A stretch of 64,000 bases of DNA from Tritrichomonas musculus (taxonomy: Eukaryota; Parabasalia; Tritrichomonadida; Tritrichomonadidae), in the NCBI GenBank assembly GCA_039105265.1, contig JAPFFF010000066.1, forward strand, positions 186,001-250,000, read 5' to 3'. Both the position numbers and the translations under genes were made by a program. Under the pieces are notes generated by a model. It was not told the DNA's origin. It saw only the letters and a program-made list of their open reading frames with translations, and ran no database searches. Positions 40,312 through 50,105 of the stretch are shown here, piece by piece. Position 1 is the stretch's first letter; every line of letters begins with the position of its first letter.

Positions 40312-42147
40312 ATGACTTATCAAAACGCTCAATTTAGAAACTTTGGAAACGATGAAGGTGACATATTAAACTTTTTCAATGAACATTTAAGAAATTTGGT
40401 AGCAAAAAATGGAGGTGATAATACTTTTGCTATGTATTGTGAAGATTTCCATGATCATGATATTCCAATTGAAAAATTTTCCGAAAGAACTCGAATAAAA
40501 CTAACTCACCCAAATCATACAATATCACAAATAGAAAAAAGTTTTATTGAAATGACAGTTGAATTTGAAGTTGGATTATCAGAGCATTTACCGAAATTAA
40601 ATTATTTTACAGAAAAAGGATCACCTCCAAATGCCACTTATTCAAATCGAGATAGAGCACAAATAAATCAAATATTTGTTGGTTTTAAAGATGCTGTTGA
40701 AATTATTGATGAAGCTAGATTTTATGTTGATGGGAAATTGGTTCAAAATTATCATCAAACAGAAATGATTCGTGAATCTTATGCATATAATTCAATTCGT
40801 TCAAAGGAATCAAAACAAAATTCACCTCATTCTCATACGTTATGGGAAAATGTTTGTAATTTATCTCCTAATGTTTGTGGATGCTACATTCCAATATCTG
40901 ATTTATGTTGGGAAAATGACCATACGATAAAATGGGTTCCAATTCGATTAGAGTTAATCATTCCATTCACAGATCAGTTAGCTTTACAAGCTTGGAGATT
41001 GTATCCAAATCAAATATTAGGTGAAATAGAAGAAGAAGTAAGATTTTCTTTGGATGGTTTAGTTTGGTGTCAAGTTCCTCCTCAAAAAGTTGGAGACCGT
41101 CAGAAAAAGAAATTGTATTATCAAATGATTGAATATCATTCTCCTGAAGTTCCAATAATAAATCGTTTTTTACAAATTGGTCAATTAGGAAAGATTGTTT
41201 CATCTTTTGAAGTCAATATTGTTAAAAATAGCGTTGATGTCTCCAAAATTTTTGCTGGAACATCATCAACACTTTGGAAATTAAATAATTACAATGAGAG
41301 CAGTACGACGGCTGAATCAAATACAACAATGAATCAAGTTTTTTGTGGAGTTATGGAAAATCGTTTAATTGTTAATCCAAAATCAATAAAAATCACAGTT
41401 GGACGATCAAATTTGTTTGGATTTGGAATCAAACCATCAGTTGTTGAAGGATTGATGTCAACTTTACAAGAACCATTAATAATTCCATCTCAAGAATTAA
41501 CAAGAGTAATTTTTGATACAACTGTCGGAGATGATGAAATAAATTTAATTAAATCTATGCCTTTGAAAAATGCAACAAATATAACATTTATGTTTCCAAG
41601 ATATGCAAATGATATTACAGTATATAGAAATATAATGTATGCAAATGTTCGATTAATAATAGATAAGAAATTGTATCCTCAAGTTGAATTTGCTAATACT
41701 TGGAATGGAAGATTTGTTCAATATCAATTAATGGCAAATGAATTAGATGGAATTGAAGCAACTCCAGAATATTTAGAATCTATTTGTCAACCTCTGAATA
41801 ACATAATAATTGAAAACTCTCAAATTAGAGGAGATTGGAATTTCCACAATAGTTATTATGATGATACAAATTTTGGAATTAATTTCCAATTAGAACGTGG
41901 AAATTCGGGTTATGTTTTCGATGGTATAGATACTGATAATCATGAAGCTTTAATAAAATTTCATGCTGATTCTATCTTTGATTGGGGTCATCAACTAGAA
42001 AATAGTTATCTTTTCCCTACCCACGATTTTTATGGAAGAAATTTATGTAAACCAGAAATGTGGATTTGTTCTGATACTTATTGGACTTGGTCAATTCAAG
42101 ATGGAGTTCAATATCATGATGAAGGAGTACCAAGTGGCTATAAATAA
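40312..42147 (+). CDS. Major capsid protein 2 (tandem paralogue)
   Basis: A 611-residue paralogue of the preceding gene, starting at the ATG of MTYQNAQFRNFGNDEGD, 31 bases after its stop. An upstream in-frame ATG at 40162 lies inside the first gene and is not the likely start. All the shared blocks listed for protein 1 are kept (LALQAWRLYPN, WNGRFVQYQLMANELDG, PEMWICSDTYWTWSIQDG). Loops differ: there are extra residues around EHLPKLNYFTEKGSPPN and a longer insert near SSTLWKLNNYNESSTTAES. This pattern, with a conserved core and variable loops, suits two capsomers with different exposed tops. Intact frame. Confidence 0.8.
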   Translation: MTYQNAQFRNFGNDEGDILNFFNEHLRNLVAKNGGDNTFAMYCEDFHDHDIPIEKFSERTRIKLTHPNHTISQIEKSFIEMTVEFEVGLSEHLPKLNYFTEKGSPPNATYSNRDRAQINQIFVGFKDAVEIIDEARFYVDGKLVQNYHQTEMIRESYAYNSIRSKESKQNSPHSHTLWENVCNLSPNVCGCYIPISDLCWENDHTIKWVPIRLELIIPFTDQLALQAWRLYPNQILGEIEEEVRFSLDGLVWCQVPPQKVGDRQKKKLYYQMIEYHSPEVPIINRFLQIGQLGKIVSSFEVNIVKNSVDVSKIFAGTSSTLWKLNNYNESSTTAESNTTMNQVFCGVMENRLIVNPKSIKITVGRSNLFGFGIKPSVVEGLMSTLQEPLIIPSQELTRVIFDTTVGDDEINLIKSMPLKNATNITFMFPRYANDITVYRNIMYANVRLIIDKKLYPQVEFANTWNGRFVQYQLMANELDGIEATPEYLESICQPLNNIIIENSQIRGDWNFHNSYYDDTNFGINFQLERGNSGYVFDGIDTDNHEALIKFHADSIFDWGHQLENSYLFPTHDFYGRNLCKPEMWICSDTYWTWSIQDGVQYHDEGVPSGYK

Positions 42148-42171
42148 AGATTTTTATTTGAATAGAAAAAT

Positions 42172-42657
42172 ATGTCGACATTAATTTCATATAACATTGA
42201 TCCAAATTTAAATATTCAACCATTAAAAATTCATAAAACTTATTACCCTGTTCAAGGTTGGAAACTATCAACAAAGGAACAACAAGAACAAAATTTATCA
42301 GAATGTTTAACGGTTGATCACTTTTATTTGGAAAACGATAGATTTGCTTTTAAATATCCATCAGAGTTTCATACTCCAACTCAAGGTCAAGAACGGTATA
42401 TTATATTTCAATATTGTTATTGTGTTGTTAATAAGCATACTGCATCAAATTATACAGTTCATGCAAGTTTTGTTCCTCGAAATAATTATTGTGATAGTTT
42501 AGTTTATGTTGCAAATTTACAAGTTCCTGATGATAATAGAAAATATTTAATTGATTCGAATGTCAAACAAGGTTTTATGGTTTGGTTTAAAGATACAGAA
42601 ACAAGAAAAATAATAGTTCCTGATTATTTCATTTTGTTCTTGAAATTAGAATATTGA
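42172..42657 (+). CDS. Minor capsid (penton-like) candidate
   Basis: A 161-residue strand-rich protein with alternating beta patterns (RYIIFQYCYCVVN, NYTVHASFVPR, YFILFLKLEY) and no helix-rich or membrane part. In Polintons a single jelly-roll penton protein lies next to the major capsid gene, and this is the only small beta protein in that place. It is short for a penton, so the call is positional. It begins 24 bases after the second capsid gene. Confidence 0.55.
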   Translation: MSTLISYNIDPNLNIQPLKIHKTYYPVQGWKLSTKEQQEQNLSECLTVDHFYLENDRFAFKYPSEFHTPTQGQERYIIFQYCYCVVNKHTASNYTVHASFVPRNNYCDSLVYVANLQVPDDNRKYLIDSNVKQGFMVWFKDTETRKIIVPDYFILFLKLEY

Positions 42658-42692
42658 ATCAATTTTATTTTTGGTGCGAAAATAAAAATTTA

Positions 42693-44885
42693 ATGACAGG
42701 TGTTTGGACCGATACAGATTTCAAATTAATGACTGCAAGTGGTGTGACTGATTCGAGTTTATTTGTGTTGAAAGAAAATGGTGAGGCGTCAAATTTAACA
42801 ATAAAATACCCAAAAGATGAGGAAGAGAAAAAGAAAGGAGAAAGAACAGCAACAATCAAGTCCGATGAAATTGTTGAAGAGTTGCAGACTTTGGATGGAC
42901 GAACACAAAAATTCTATCCATCAGGTTCTGCAAAATCAAATTTAGAGATGTATGGAAACAGTGGGAAGTCTATATTAGCTGGAAAAATTGTTGATTATGT
43001 ACTCGATAATCAAGATAACTCAAAAACTAAATTTGTTTTGAAAGATGGTGGTACAGTTCAAAATTTAAAAATTAAATTTAATCTTTTAGAGGGATCAACT
43101 GGATATAATAGTGAACTGACTTCTGATAAATTAGGGAGAGATCTTACTTCAGTTGTGAATAAAACGGAAAATTTAAGTACAGCATTGAAAGGAGCAACTG
43201 GAAATTTTATGTTAAATTCTTCGGACAATAAAATTCAAATATCAACAAATGCCCTTGTGAAATTTTTCAATCTCTGGAAAAAAATAAATTTATCTTACCC
43301 ATCAGATGATGATCCAGATAATATCCAAGATTTAGGAAATCATGTAACTTTTTCAGAACCACTATATCTTTCCGAAGTTTTACGATTTCCAGTAATAATG
43401 CCGAATCCAAAAAAACCGATCGATGATGATGGAACCATTAAAGATTATCAATATATATTGGATCTTCAATTTCTCGCAAAAGCAATCTTTTGGAATATGA
43501 GAAGTGAAATTAATCAAAATCAATATGTAATGGCAAAAATAGGAGCTCCAAAGACTTTTCGAGCTGCACCTCAATTATTAACAGAAGATCCGCAAACAAT
43601 CACAATTGAGTCCTATGAGAAGATGCTGCAAAAAAATGAAGATGATTGGAAATTGTATATGGATTATATATTTTCTCAATTGAATCAAAGTTTTGAAGAT
43701 CAACTTGAATACTTAATTGATAACAAAGAATTTGGTAAATTTTGGAGAAATTCAATATTTGTCGAAAATAATTTAAATAATATTCCATTACAACCATTAC
43801 GACCTCAAACATTAGCAGGGTATGGATTTATAACTTTTGATATGAGTAATCTTGAAGCTGCTGATGGTGTTATGTTAACTTCTTTTATATCAGCCGAATA
43901 CAATAATTCATCATTAATAATTACCATTTATGATTATGAGAGTTCACATTTTATTTTCCATATCTTTGATCGAAAACGTTCAAAGATAAACTATCAAATT
44001 AAATTCATTGATTATGTTATCGAATGTAAAATAACAAATAATGAATTAATTGTTAAATCAAATCAAAATAATATAGAAAGTTCATCATTTGTAATTGAAA
44101 ATCATAACCTAAAAATAACCTTAAATGGTATATTTGAACTAAAATTAGAAGAAACTGAAGCCGATAAAAAATATTGTGAAGAACACCAATATGAAACAGA
44201 TTCTGGAGAGGAAAGAAATTTAGAAAATCGAATTGTTGGTTATTACCTTGCTCCTTTGAATGAGAATTTCAAAAATTATTTAACCACTCTTGGGTCATCA
44301 TCAGGTTCTGTAGATTTTGATACATTAACTAGAATCACAAATTTAGAAAATACAATGAAAAATTATACAGAAAGGGTATCAACCTTAGAATCAAATGTTG
44401 ATCAAATTGGAAATGTATTTTCTGCTGATACTACTGAGAGTCAAGAATATCGAAATAAAGAAGGTTTTGTCATAAATAATAAAGCTCAAACATTGGCATT
44501 AAATGAGGAAAAACCAGTTGTATTAACATTTGAAGAAAAATTAAAGAAATGGCAAGACGAAGAACTAGATCAATTAAAATGGTTAAATCAAGGAATCAAA
44601 GAGATTTGGTCATTTTGTGCTGGTCTTTCAGAAGATTTATCTCGATTAGAAGAGAATCAATGTCAATGTGGAGGTAATAATAATAATGAGAATGAGAATG
44701 TTGATGAAATATTAACTGCTTTGGAACGTAAATGTCAAAATATTGAAACTGATCTAACGTTTGAAAATTTGACAACCGAGAATCGAATTATGATCTTAGA
44801 AGATAAAACTAAAAATATTGAATGTGATAAATTTTATGATAGTAGAATTCAGTTATTAGAAGAAAAATGTTCCACAATTGAGTAA
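42693..44885 (+). CDS. Fibre-like protein 1
   Basis: About 730 residues counted from the ATG at 42693 (MTGVWTDTDFKLMTASG). An open stretch upstream starts only with TTG and overlaps the previous stop. The N-terminal ~200 residues are Gly/Ser/Asn-rich short strands (LFVLKENGEASNLTIKYP, TKFVLKDGGTVQNLKIKF), a style seen in trimeric fibre shafts. A globular middle follows, then coiled coils near the end (ITNLENTMKNYTERVSTLES and the last 70 residues), with a Cys pair in NQCQCGGN. The position after the capsid genes and the shaft-plus-coiled-coil plan suggest a receptor-binding spike or fibre. No enzyme motif. Confidence 0.65.
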   Translation: MTGVWTDTDFKLMTASGVTDSSLFVLKENGEASNLTIKYPKDEEEKKKGERTATIKSDEIVEELQTLDGRTQKFYPSGSAKSNLEMYGNSGKSILAGKIVDYVLDNQDNSKTKFVLKDGGTVQNLKIKFNLLEGSTGYNSELTSDKLGRDLTSVVNKTENLSTALKGATGNFMLNSSDNKIQISTNALVKFFNLWKKINLSYPSDDDPDNIQDLGNHVTFSEPLYLSEVLRFPVIMPNPKKPIDDDGTIKDYQYILDLQFLAKAIFWNMRSEINQNQYVMAKIGAPKTFRAAPQLLTEDPQTITIESYEKMLQKNEDDWKLYMDYIFSQLNQSFEDQLEYLIDNKEFGKFWRNSIFVENNLNNIPLQPLRPQTLAGYGFITFDMSNLEAADGVMLTSFISAEYNNSSLIITIYDYESSHFIFHIFDRKRSKINYQIKFIDYVIECKITNNELIVKSNQNNIESSSFVIENHNLKITLNGIFELKLEETEADKKYCEEHQYETDSGEERNLENRIVGYYLAPLNENFKNYLTTLGSSSGSVDFDTLTRITNLENTMKNYTERVSTLESNVDQIGNVFSADTTESQEYRNKEGFVINNKAQTLALNEEKPVVLTFEEKLKKWQDEELDQLKWLNQGIKEIWSFCAGLSEDLSRLEENQCQCGGNNNNENENVDEILTALERKCQNIETDLTFENLTTENRIMILEDKTKNIECDKFYDSRIQLLEEKCSTIE

Positions 44886-44913
44886 ATCTTATTTTTGTTG
44901 CAAATGTAAAAAA

Positions 44914-47900
44914 ATGCTGACTAAATTTAAAGGCGATATTCAATTTAAAGTAGATGGTAAAACATATTTAGGTTCTCAATTGTTAACATCAAAATCGAAT
45001 GAGTTTGAAACTGTTGAAGGTTTTTCTGATTATCACGTGACTAGAGATGCATTAACGGTTGAAGATGAAAAATTAAATATACAAATGAATGATGATGATA
45101 TAACAAAACTATTACAAATCGATGATAAGACAGAAGTATTTAAAATCAATTTGAGAAAGAATGTTTTCTTAGATAGTGAAGGAAAATATATTTATCAATT
45201 ATCAATTTATGTTTTGAATAAAAATTTCGTATGTCCATGTGTAACAGCTGCTGAAGATAAAAAAGTGACAATTACTGAAGAAACATCAACAACTCCATAC
45301 ATAAAAGTTGATAAGAATTTAAGTCTTGATTTGAAATCTTTGTACATTAATGGTGAAATTAGTATTATTTATCAATTACCTTTAAATCATTTGAAATCAA
45401 CATTACCTTCCATCAAATGTGATATCATAGATTCTAGAAATAGTTTGAAATTACATGAATCTGATAACTTATATTTATACAAACCAAGTATAATCACTGA
45501 AGAACAAATTTTTGATAGAAATTCAGTAACCGATGAAAAATCAAATTTCAAAGATTGTTATAAAATGGTTTTCAAAATTCCAACTGATTATCAAATTCCA
45601 ACTGGTTTAAAATTTGAATTCAAAGATTATTGTTTTGGAAATCAATGGAGTTTAACCTATGATGGTGAAAAATGGAGTGGTTTGAATGTTCAAGGTCATA
45701 TCACAGGAAAAATTATTAATAAACGTAATTTACAAGTTCCAGGGAAAGGTGAAACAAAATATCAAGAAAGAGATGGAGCAGAAATAATGATGAGAAGATC
45801 AAAATGGAATACTTATGCAGTTCATAAAAGATGGGATTATACTTGGGGTGAATCTGAAAATCCAATTGAAAAACTTTTTCAAGATTCTGATGTTCAAACA
45901 AAAATATTATTAAAAGATGGTACTGAAATTGATGGAGGTGAAAAAGGTTTGACCTTTGTAAGAGAATATCTTCCAGTTGGATGGACAGAAGGAAATCTAA
46001 GATATGATTGTTGTGTAATTCGAGCTTATATTAATAAATATACCGAAGTAAAAGACAATTTACAATTTGATAATTGGGATCGAGTATATTTAGATTTGAA
46101 ACTCTCATTTACCAAAGAATGGAATAGATTAAGTTTTTACCCATCAAATTTGTATACTGGACATGGTGATTATGATAAAAATTATTTTAGTCTCAGAGGT
46201 GATTTGGATACAATTGAGAAATTAAATTGTCATGAATTTGGTCAATTTGGAGTTAACAATCAAGATATTGCAATTTATTTATTTAAAGATTTAGTAGATC
46301 CAATTGAAGAAATTAATTGGGATAAAAATACTAATCCATTTGAATATATAATTAATCAACAATATTATGAAGTGAGTCCAAATCCAAATGCAGCAACTAC
46401 TTTATATACAGATTACAACATAACTTCATCAAAAATTATTACAGCAGACAATATTACAACAATGAGATCAGATTTGAATTTAGTTTCGAACACAGTTGAT
46501 GTTGTTTCTGTTGATGTTGATAATTTAGATAAATCAGTTGAAGGTTTGAAATCAAGAATGGCATTAACTGAACAAATTACTGAAAAATTAGAAGCTGATA
46601 TTGACAAAATTAGATTAAAACAAAAAATTCAAATGGTTGCAGGAATGTTAGCTTTTAGTGCAAATGGTCTAATATTTGGTGCAGAAAAAATTACTAGTTG
46701 TGTATCTGGTTTATGGAAACAATTTGTTCAATCTCGTCAAGAAATGGAATTACCTGATTTATCAAGAAGTATTGGAGTATCATTAAATAGTGTTAGAAAT
46801 TGGTGTGAATCAGGTCCAACAGAAATTCCAGTATTTGATGAAAAAGAAGAAGAAATGATTATGACTGTTGGGGGTGCAAAATTATTAACTTATTCATTTA
46901 GAGATTCAATGAAGAAACCATTATTGAAAATTGTAGATAAAATTGAAGAAATTGAAAGTGATTATATTTCCAGAAGTGAACTAACAAGAATGGATACAAT
47001 TGATATTGTTACTTATTATCAAGATGAACAAGCTGCAGTTTTATTTCAAGCAGAAGATGAATTAAAAAATGGTATTTGTGTATTTAAATTATTCACATCT
47101 GAAGGTCAAAAACGATTATATATCAAAATTGAACAAGGTACAATAACTGATTATAAAGGAGTTGATACAACAACAACAATAGATAGCATCACAATTGAAG
47201 GTCTTCCAAAATCGGAAGAATATCGTACAAAATATTTATCCAATATTCGTAAAATTGATAAAAATATAATTATAACAGGAGAAAATACTGACTATAAGAT
47301 TGCTGGATGTATCATTGAAAACAATACATTTATGAGACTTTTAGTTGAGAAAACTCCAGCTGATATTGCTTATTTATCTGATATTGAAGCTTTAGATGAA
47401 AAAATAAATGCATTAGCAGTCAATAGTCATCAAAATGATGTTGCAATGTTTAGTCTTGAATATCCAACAACTGACGAAGTAAATACTGCTTTAGAAACTA
47501 TTCAACAAGAATTAGCTAAGAAACCAAATATTGAAGAATTATATACGAAAGAAGAAGCAGATGCAAAATATCGAAGCAAAAATGATTTGATATATAAAGA
47601 TGCAGTCGATGTGCCTTTTGAAAATGTCCAAGATAATTCAGGATCGTGGGAAGTCAAAATAACATTGACTAGGGGAATTCGCCTTGTTGGAACAATATCA
47701 AATAACGATGGCTTTGTAAAAGAGTTTGATTATTTGTTTGATTATAATGGTGTTATTACTGAAGATGGAGTTAATGTCGATGTTGAAATTGATGGAACAA
47801 CCTATAACTTGACCTATTATAAAAACGATAGATTTGGTCAATGCTTTTACATCGATAATGGGGAAGACTCTTTTGATACCAAATTAATATTAGCGGAAAA

Positions 47901-48906
47901 AATATTGAAGCAAGATAAAATAGCATTAAAAAGTGAAATCCCTGATGATTATGCTTATTCAAAAAGTGAATCCGATGAAAAATATCGAAGCAAAACTGAT
48001 TTGAAAGTTGGGAATAAAATTATTCTACCAATAACAAACGGCCCTTACGAACCAGAACATTTGCTTGGTGATTTCTTTTCTACTTCCTTCATTCCATTCC
48101 AAGAAGGTGCTCACTTGGTTGGTGTGACTGGCTCAAATGTAAATGAGGAATTTGATATCATATTCAAGACGGAAAGTACAAAAAACATACACGATACAAT
48201 TGCTCATGTTATGGATATAAGTGTTGGCTCGTTTTATTGGGAAGAAGCAACAGGTGTACTTTATAATTACTCTGGAACATATCCAGTACGAGTTACTCTA
48301 GCTGAATTTGGTGAAGAAGATCAAATAGCATTGAAAAGTGAAATTCCTGAACCTGTTGATTTGACCAATTATGCATTGAAAAGTGAAAATGATGAACTGA
48401 AGACAAGGATAGATAATACATCCAAATCTCAACAAGATTTAGCTATTCTCGTAGGCGAACATGTTTCTAGTATCGTATCGATAAATAGCAAAATTTCAAA
48501 TTTAGAGAGAGAGAATGCAGCATTAAAGGCCGCTATAGCGAATTGTAAAATAGTGACTGAACATCGATTAATAACAGATAATGATTACACTCAAGAAGAA
48601 TTTGATACATATACTTTCATTCATTTTCAAAAAGAAATTGCAAATAGTGGATTTTTGAACCTTGCTGTTTATTTCGAGGATCTGCCTGATGGACGAATTG
48701 GATTACGAAATGAGAATGGAACTTGGACAGTTGTTACTTATGATAGTTCAAGTCATTATACGATAGAAGTCATTTATTATACTGATAATTTGAATCATCC
48801 ATTTCCTTATTATTTGAAGTTGAATCACATAAAAGGAATCAATTGTGTTGTTGAAGATACAACATTACAAGTCATCGAAAATAAAATTGAATTTCCAGAT
48901 TTGTAA
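44914..48906 (+). CDS. Fibre-like protein 2 with phage-tail-fibre-style repeats
   Basis: About 1330 residues from the ATG at 44914; an earlier TTG-initiated stretch is unlikely. The N-terminal part is strand-rich. A coiled coil and a hydrophobic segment (QMVAGMLAFSANGLIFGAE, nt ~46630-46690) lie in the middle. The C-terminal third holds two similar ~125-residue modules. Each opens with Y(T/S)K.E(A/S)D.KYRSK.DL (nt ~47540 and ~47955) and closes with an ALKSEIP motif (~47930 and ~48335). A coiled coil and a terminal globular domain follow. YTKxExDxKY repeats are typical of trimeric bacteriophage tail fibres. Likely role: host attachment, with variable exchangeable tip modules. No break seen. 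Confidence 0.7.
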   Translation: MLTKFKGDIQFKVDGKTYLGSQLLTSKSNEFETVEGFSDYHVTRDALTVEDEKLNIQMNDDDITKLLQIDDKTEVFKINLRKNVFLDSEGKYIYQLSIYVLNKNFVCPCVTAAEDKKVTITEETSTTPYIKVDKNLSLDLKSLYINGEISIIYQLPLNHLKSTLPSIKCDIIDSRNSLKLHESDNLYLYKPSIITEEQIFDRNSVTDEKSNFKDCYKMVFKIPTDYQIPTGLKFEFKDYCFGNQWSLTYDGEKWSGLNVQGHITGKIINKRNLQVPGKGETKYQERDGAEIMMRRSKWNTYAVHKRWDYTWGESENPIEKLFQDSDVQTKILLKDGTEIDGGEKGLTFVREYLPVGWTEGNLRYDCCVIRAYINKYTEVKDNLQFDNWDRVYLDLKLSFTKEWNRLSFYPSNLYTGHGDYDKNYFSLRGDLDTIEKLNCHEFGQFGVNNQDIAIYLFKDLVDPIEEINWDKNTNPFEYIINQQYYEVSPNPNAATTLYTDYNITSSKIITADNITTMRSDLNLVSNTVDVVSVDVDNLDKSVEGLKSRMALTEQITEKLEADIDKIRLKQKIQMVAGMLAFSANGLIFGAEKITSCVSGLWKQFVQSRQEMELPDLSRSIGVSLNSVRNWCESGPTEIPVFDEKEEEMIMTVGGAKLLTYSFRDSMKKPLLKIVDKIEEIESDYISRSELTRMDTIDIVTYYQDEQAAVLFQAEDELKNGICVFKLFTSEGQKRLYIKIEQGTITDYKGVDTTTTIDSITIEGLPKSEEYRTKYLSNIRKIDKNIIITGENTDYKIAGCIIENNTFMRLLVEKTPADIAYLSDIEALDEKINALAVNSHQNDVAMFSLEYPTTDEVNTALETIQQELAKKPNIEELYTKEEADAKYRSKNDLIYKDAVDVPFENVQDNSGSWEVKITLTRGIRLVGTISNNDGFVKEFDYLFDYNGVITEDGVNVDVEIDGTTYNLTYYKNDRFGQCFYIDNGEDSFDTKLILAEKILKQDKIALKSEIPDDYAYSKSESDEKYRSKTDLKVGNKIILPITNGPYEPEHLLGDFFSTSFIPFQEGAHLVGVTGSNVNEEFDIIFKTESTKNIHDTIAHVMDISVGSFYWEEATGVLYNYSGTYPVRVTLAEFGEEDQIALKSEIPEPVDLTNYALKSENDELKTRIDNTSKSQQDLAILVGEHVSSIVSINSKISNLERENAALKAAIANCKIVTEHRLITDNDYTQEEFDTYTFIHFQKEIANSGFLNLAVYFEDLPDGRIGLRNENGTWTVVTYDSSSHYTIEVIYYTDNLNHPFPYYLKLNHIKGINCVVEDTTLQVIENKIEFPDL

Positions 48907-48928
48907 AAAAAATATTTGATAATCTCTC

Positions 48929-49462
48929 TTATACAACAACATATTTCAAACAAATATGATAAACATTAACTAAATCATTAAATTCTTTGTTATAAACTTG
49001 TTTGAAATCTGTTACCATTTCACCATCTTCATTAATTATTTTTATTGCTTCAATTTTTCGAATAGGTGATGCTTTAGATGCACAACATTTAATATCTTCA
49101 TCAATATAAATTTCTACAGATGAACAATTTTTACCTAATATTGTTTTGATTATTTCTTGTAAACTTGCAATTGGTATAATAATACAATTTTTAGATATTA
49201 AATTCGAAATTAAAGCTTTATCTTGATCTAATAATATTTTTGCATATGTTTCCAAAATTAGATATTTAACATCTTTTTCAATTTCATTATTTTTGATATC
49301 AGGTAATTCAATTTCACGAGTTATAACAATATCTTCTTTCCCATCATCTCTTTTATTAATTATTATATTATTTGTTAAGTTGTTTGTACTTTGACTAGCT
49401 GCTGAAGGCTCTAACGAAATATTAGCATTTACTCCTGCATTCGCTGCTCTTTTCTTAATCAT
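48929..49462 (-). CDS. Hypothetical protein, convergent to the fibre gene
   Basis: A 177-residue protein. The N-terminus is basic and Asn/Ser-rich (MIKKRAANAGVNANISLEP), followed by an ordered alpha/beta part (VKYLILETYAKILLDQDKAL; NCIIIPIASLQEIIKTILG; SVEIYIDEDIKCCASKAS). No family recognised. It is the first gene of the minus-strand half and ends 23 bases from the end of the convergent fibre gene. Confidence 0.6.
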   Translation of the reverse strand: MIKKRAANAGVNANISLEPSAASQSTNNLTNNIIINKRDDGKEDIVITREIELPDIKNNEIEKDVKYLILETYAKILLDQDKALISNLISKNCIIIPIASLQEIIKTILGKNCSSVEIYIDEDIKCCASKASPIRKIEAIKIINEDGEMVTDFKQVYNKEFNDLVNVYHICLKYVVV

Positions 49463-49482
49463 TTTTGAGTTTCTGAAAAAAT

Positions 49483-49749
49483 TTATGAAATTTGAAAATA
49501 CTTTTTGATGACTAATGTGCGATCTAATGTTTGTTTCATCCTAAATATAATATCTTCAAGTTCATTAAAATCTGTTTCTATTTCTTTTTCTATAACACTT
49601 ATATTCTTTGAAATATTCATACATTCACAAGATTCAGTAAAACTATCTGTATTCATAAATGTATCAAATAATTCACTTTTGATTTCACTAAATAAATGTC
49701 TTAATTCTTGTCTATCGTCCTTTAAAGCTTTTGGTAATGATAAAGTCAT
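49483..49749 (-). CDS. Small coiled-coil protein
   Basis: An 88-residue, mostly helical protein (RQELRHLFSEIKSELFDTF; SVIEKEIETDFNELEDIIFR) with one Cys pair (ESCECMN). No known family. It lies 20 bases upstream of the 177-residue gene, on the same strand. Confidence 0.6.
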   Translation of the reverse strand: MTLSLPKALKDDRQELRHLFSEIKSELFDTFMNTDSFTESCECMNISKNISVIEKEIETDFNELEDIIFRMKQTLDRTLVIKKYFQIS

Positions 49750-49773
49750 TTTTTTTAAAAATAAATAAAAAGA

Positions 49774-49884
49774 ATGGCATTTGGAAGTTTTAATAAAAAA
49801 ATTAGTGCTAAACCAGCAGTCTTATTAAATCCAAGAAAAGATCCAAATATTTTCAATAAGCCAATATTTCAACCTTTATCTTGA
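49774..49884 (+). CDS. 36-residue basic miniprotein (tentative)
   Basis: Frame MAFGSFNKKISAKPAVLLNP continuing RKDPNIFNKPIFQPLS. It is basic and Pro/Asn-rich and opens with MAFG, as does the 88-residue virion candidate at 38413. Its start is divergent from the 88-residue coiled-coil gene, and its end overlaps the tail of the next minus-strand gene by 16 bases. Too short to be sure. Confidence 0.35.
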   Translation: MAFGSFNKKISAKPAVLLNPRKDPNIFNKPIFQPLS

Positions 49885-50105
49885 TTTCTAAAATCATGAA
49901 ATCGAATTGGTCCAATTGGATGAAGTGTTTTTTTGGGATAAATTTTTTGTATTTCTTTTCGAAGATTTCTATTTTCATTCTTTGGAAAATACATCAATGC
50001 CAATGAACCTTTTTCATCAAGAACAAACGGTTTTCTAGAACCATCATCGTCAATAACCCAAATTATTTTCCACTTTGACTTGTGTACATATCGTTGACCT
50101 TTCAT
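49869..50105 (-). CDS. Small basic protein
   Basis: A 78-residue basic protein with strands at the N-terminus (WKIIWVIDDDGSRKPFVLDE) and a basic tail (RNLRKEIQKIYPKKTLHPIG). No known family. Its ATG directly follows, without a gap, the stop codon that closes the coding-like region upstream. Confidence 0.55.
   Translation of the reverse strand: MKGQRYVHKSKWKIIWVIDDDGSRKPFVLDEKGSLALMYFPKNENRNLRKEIQKIYPKKTLHPIGPIRFHDFRNQDKG

Noticed and set aside
42654-42692. TTG-initiated extension of fibre-like protein 1
   Set aside because: It overlaps the stop of the previous gene, and the first ATG at 42693 follows a normal T-rich leader.
44878-44913. TTG-initiated extension of fibre-like protein 2
   Set aside because: It overlaps the end of the previous gene. 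The ATG at 44914 is the natural start.
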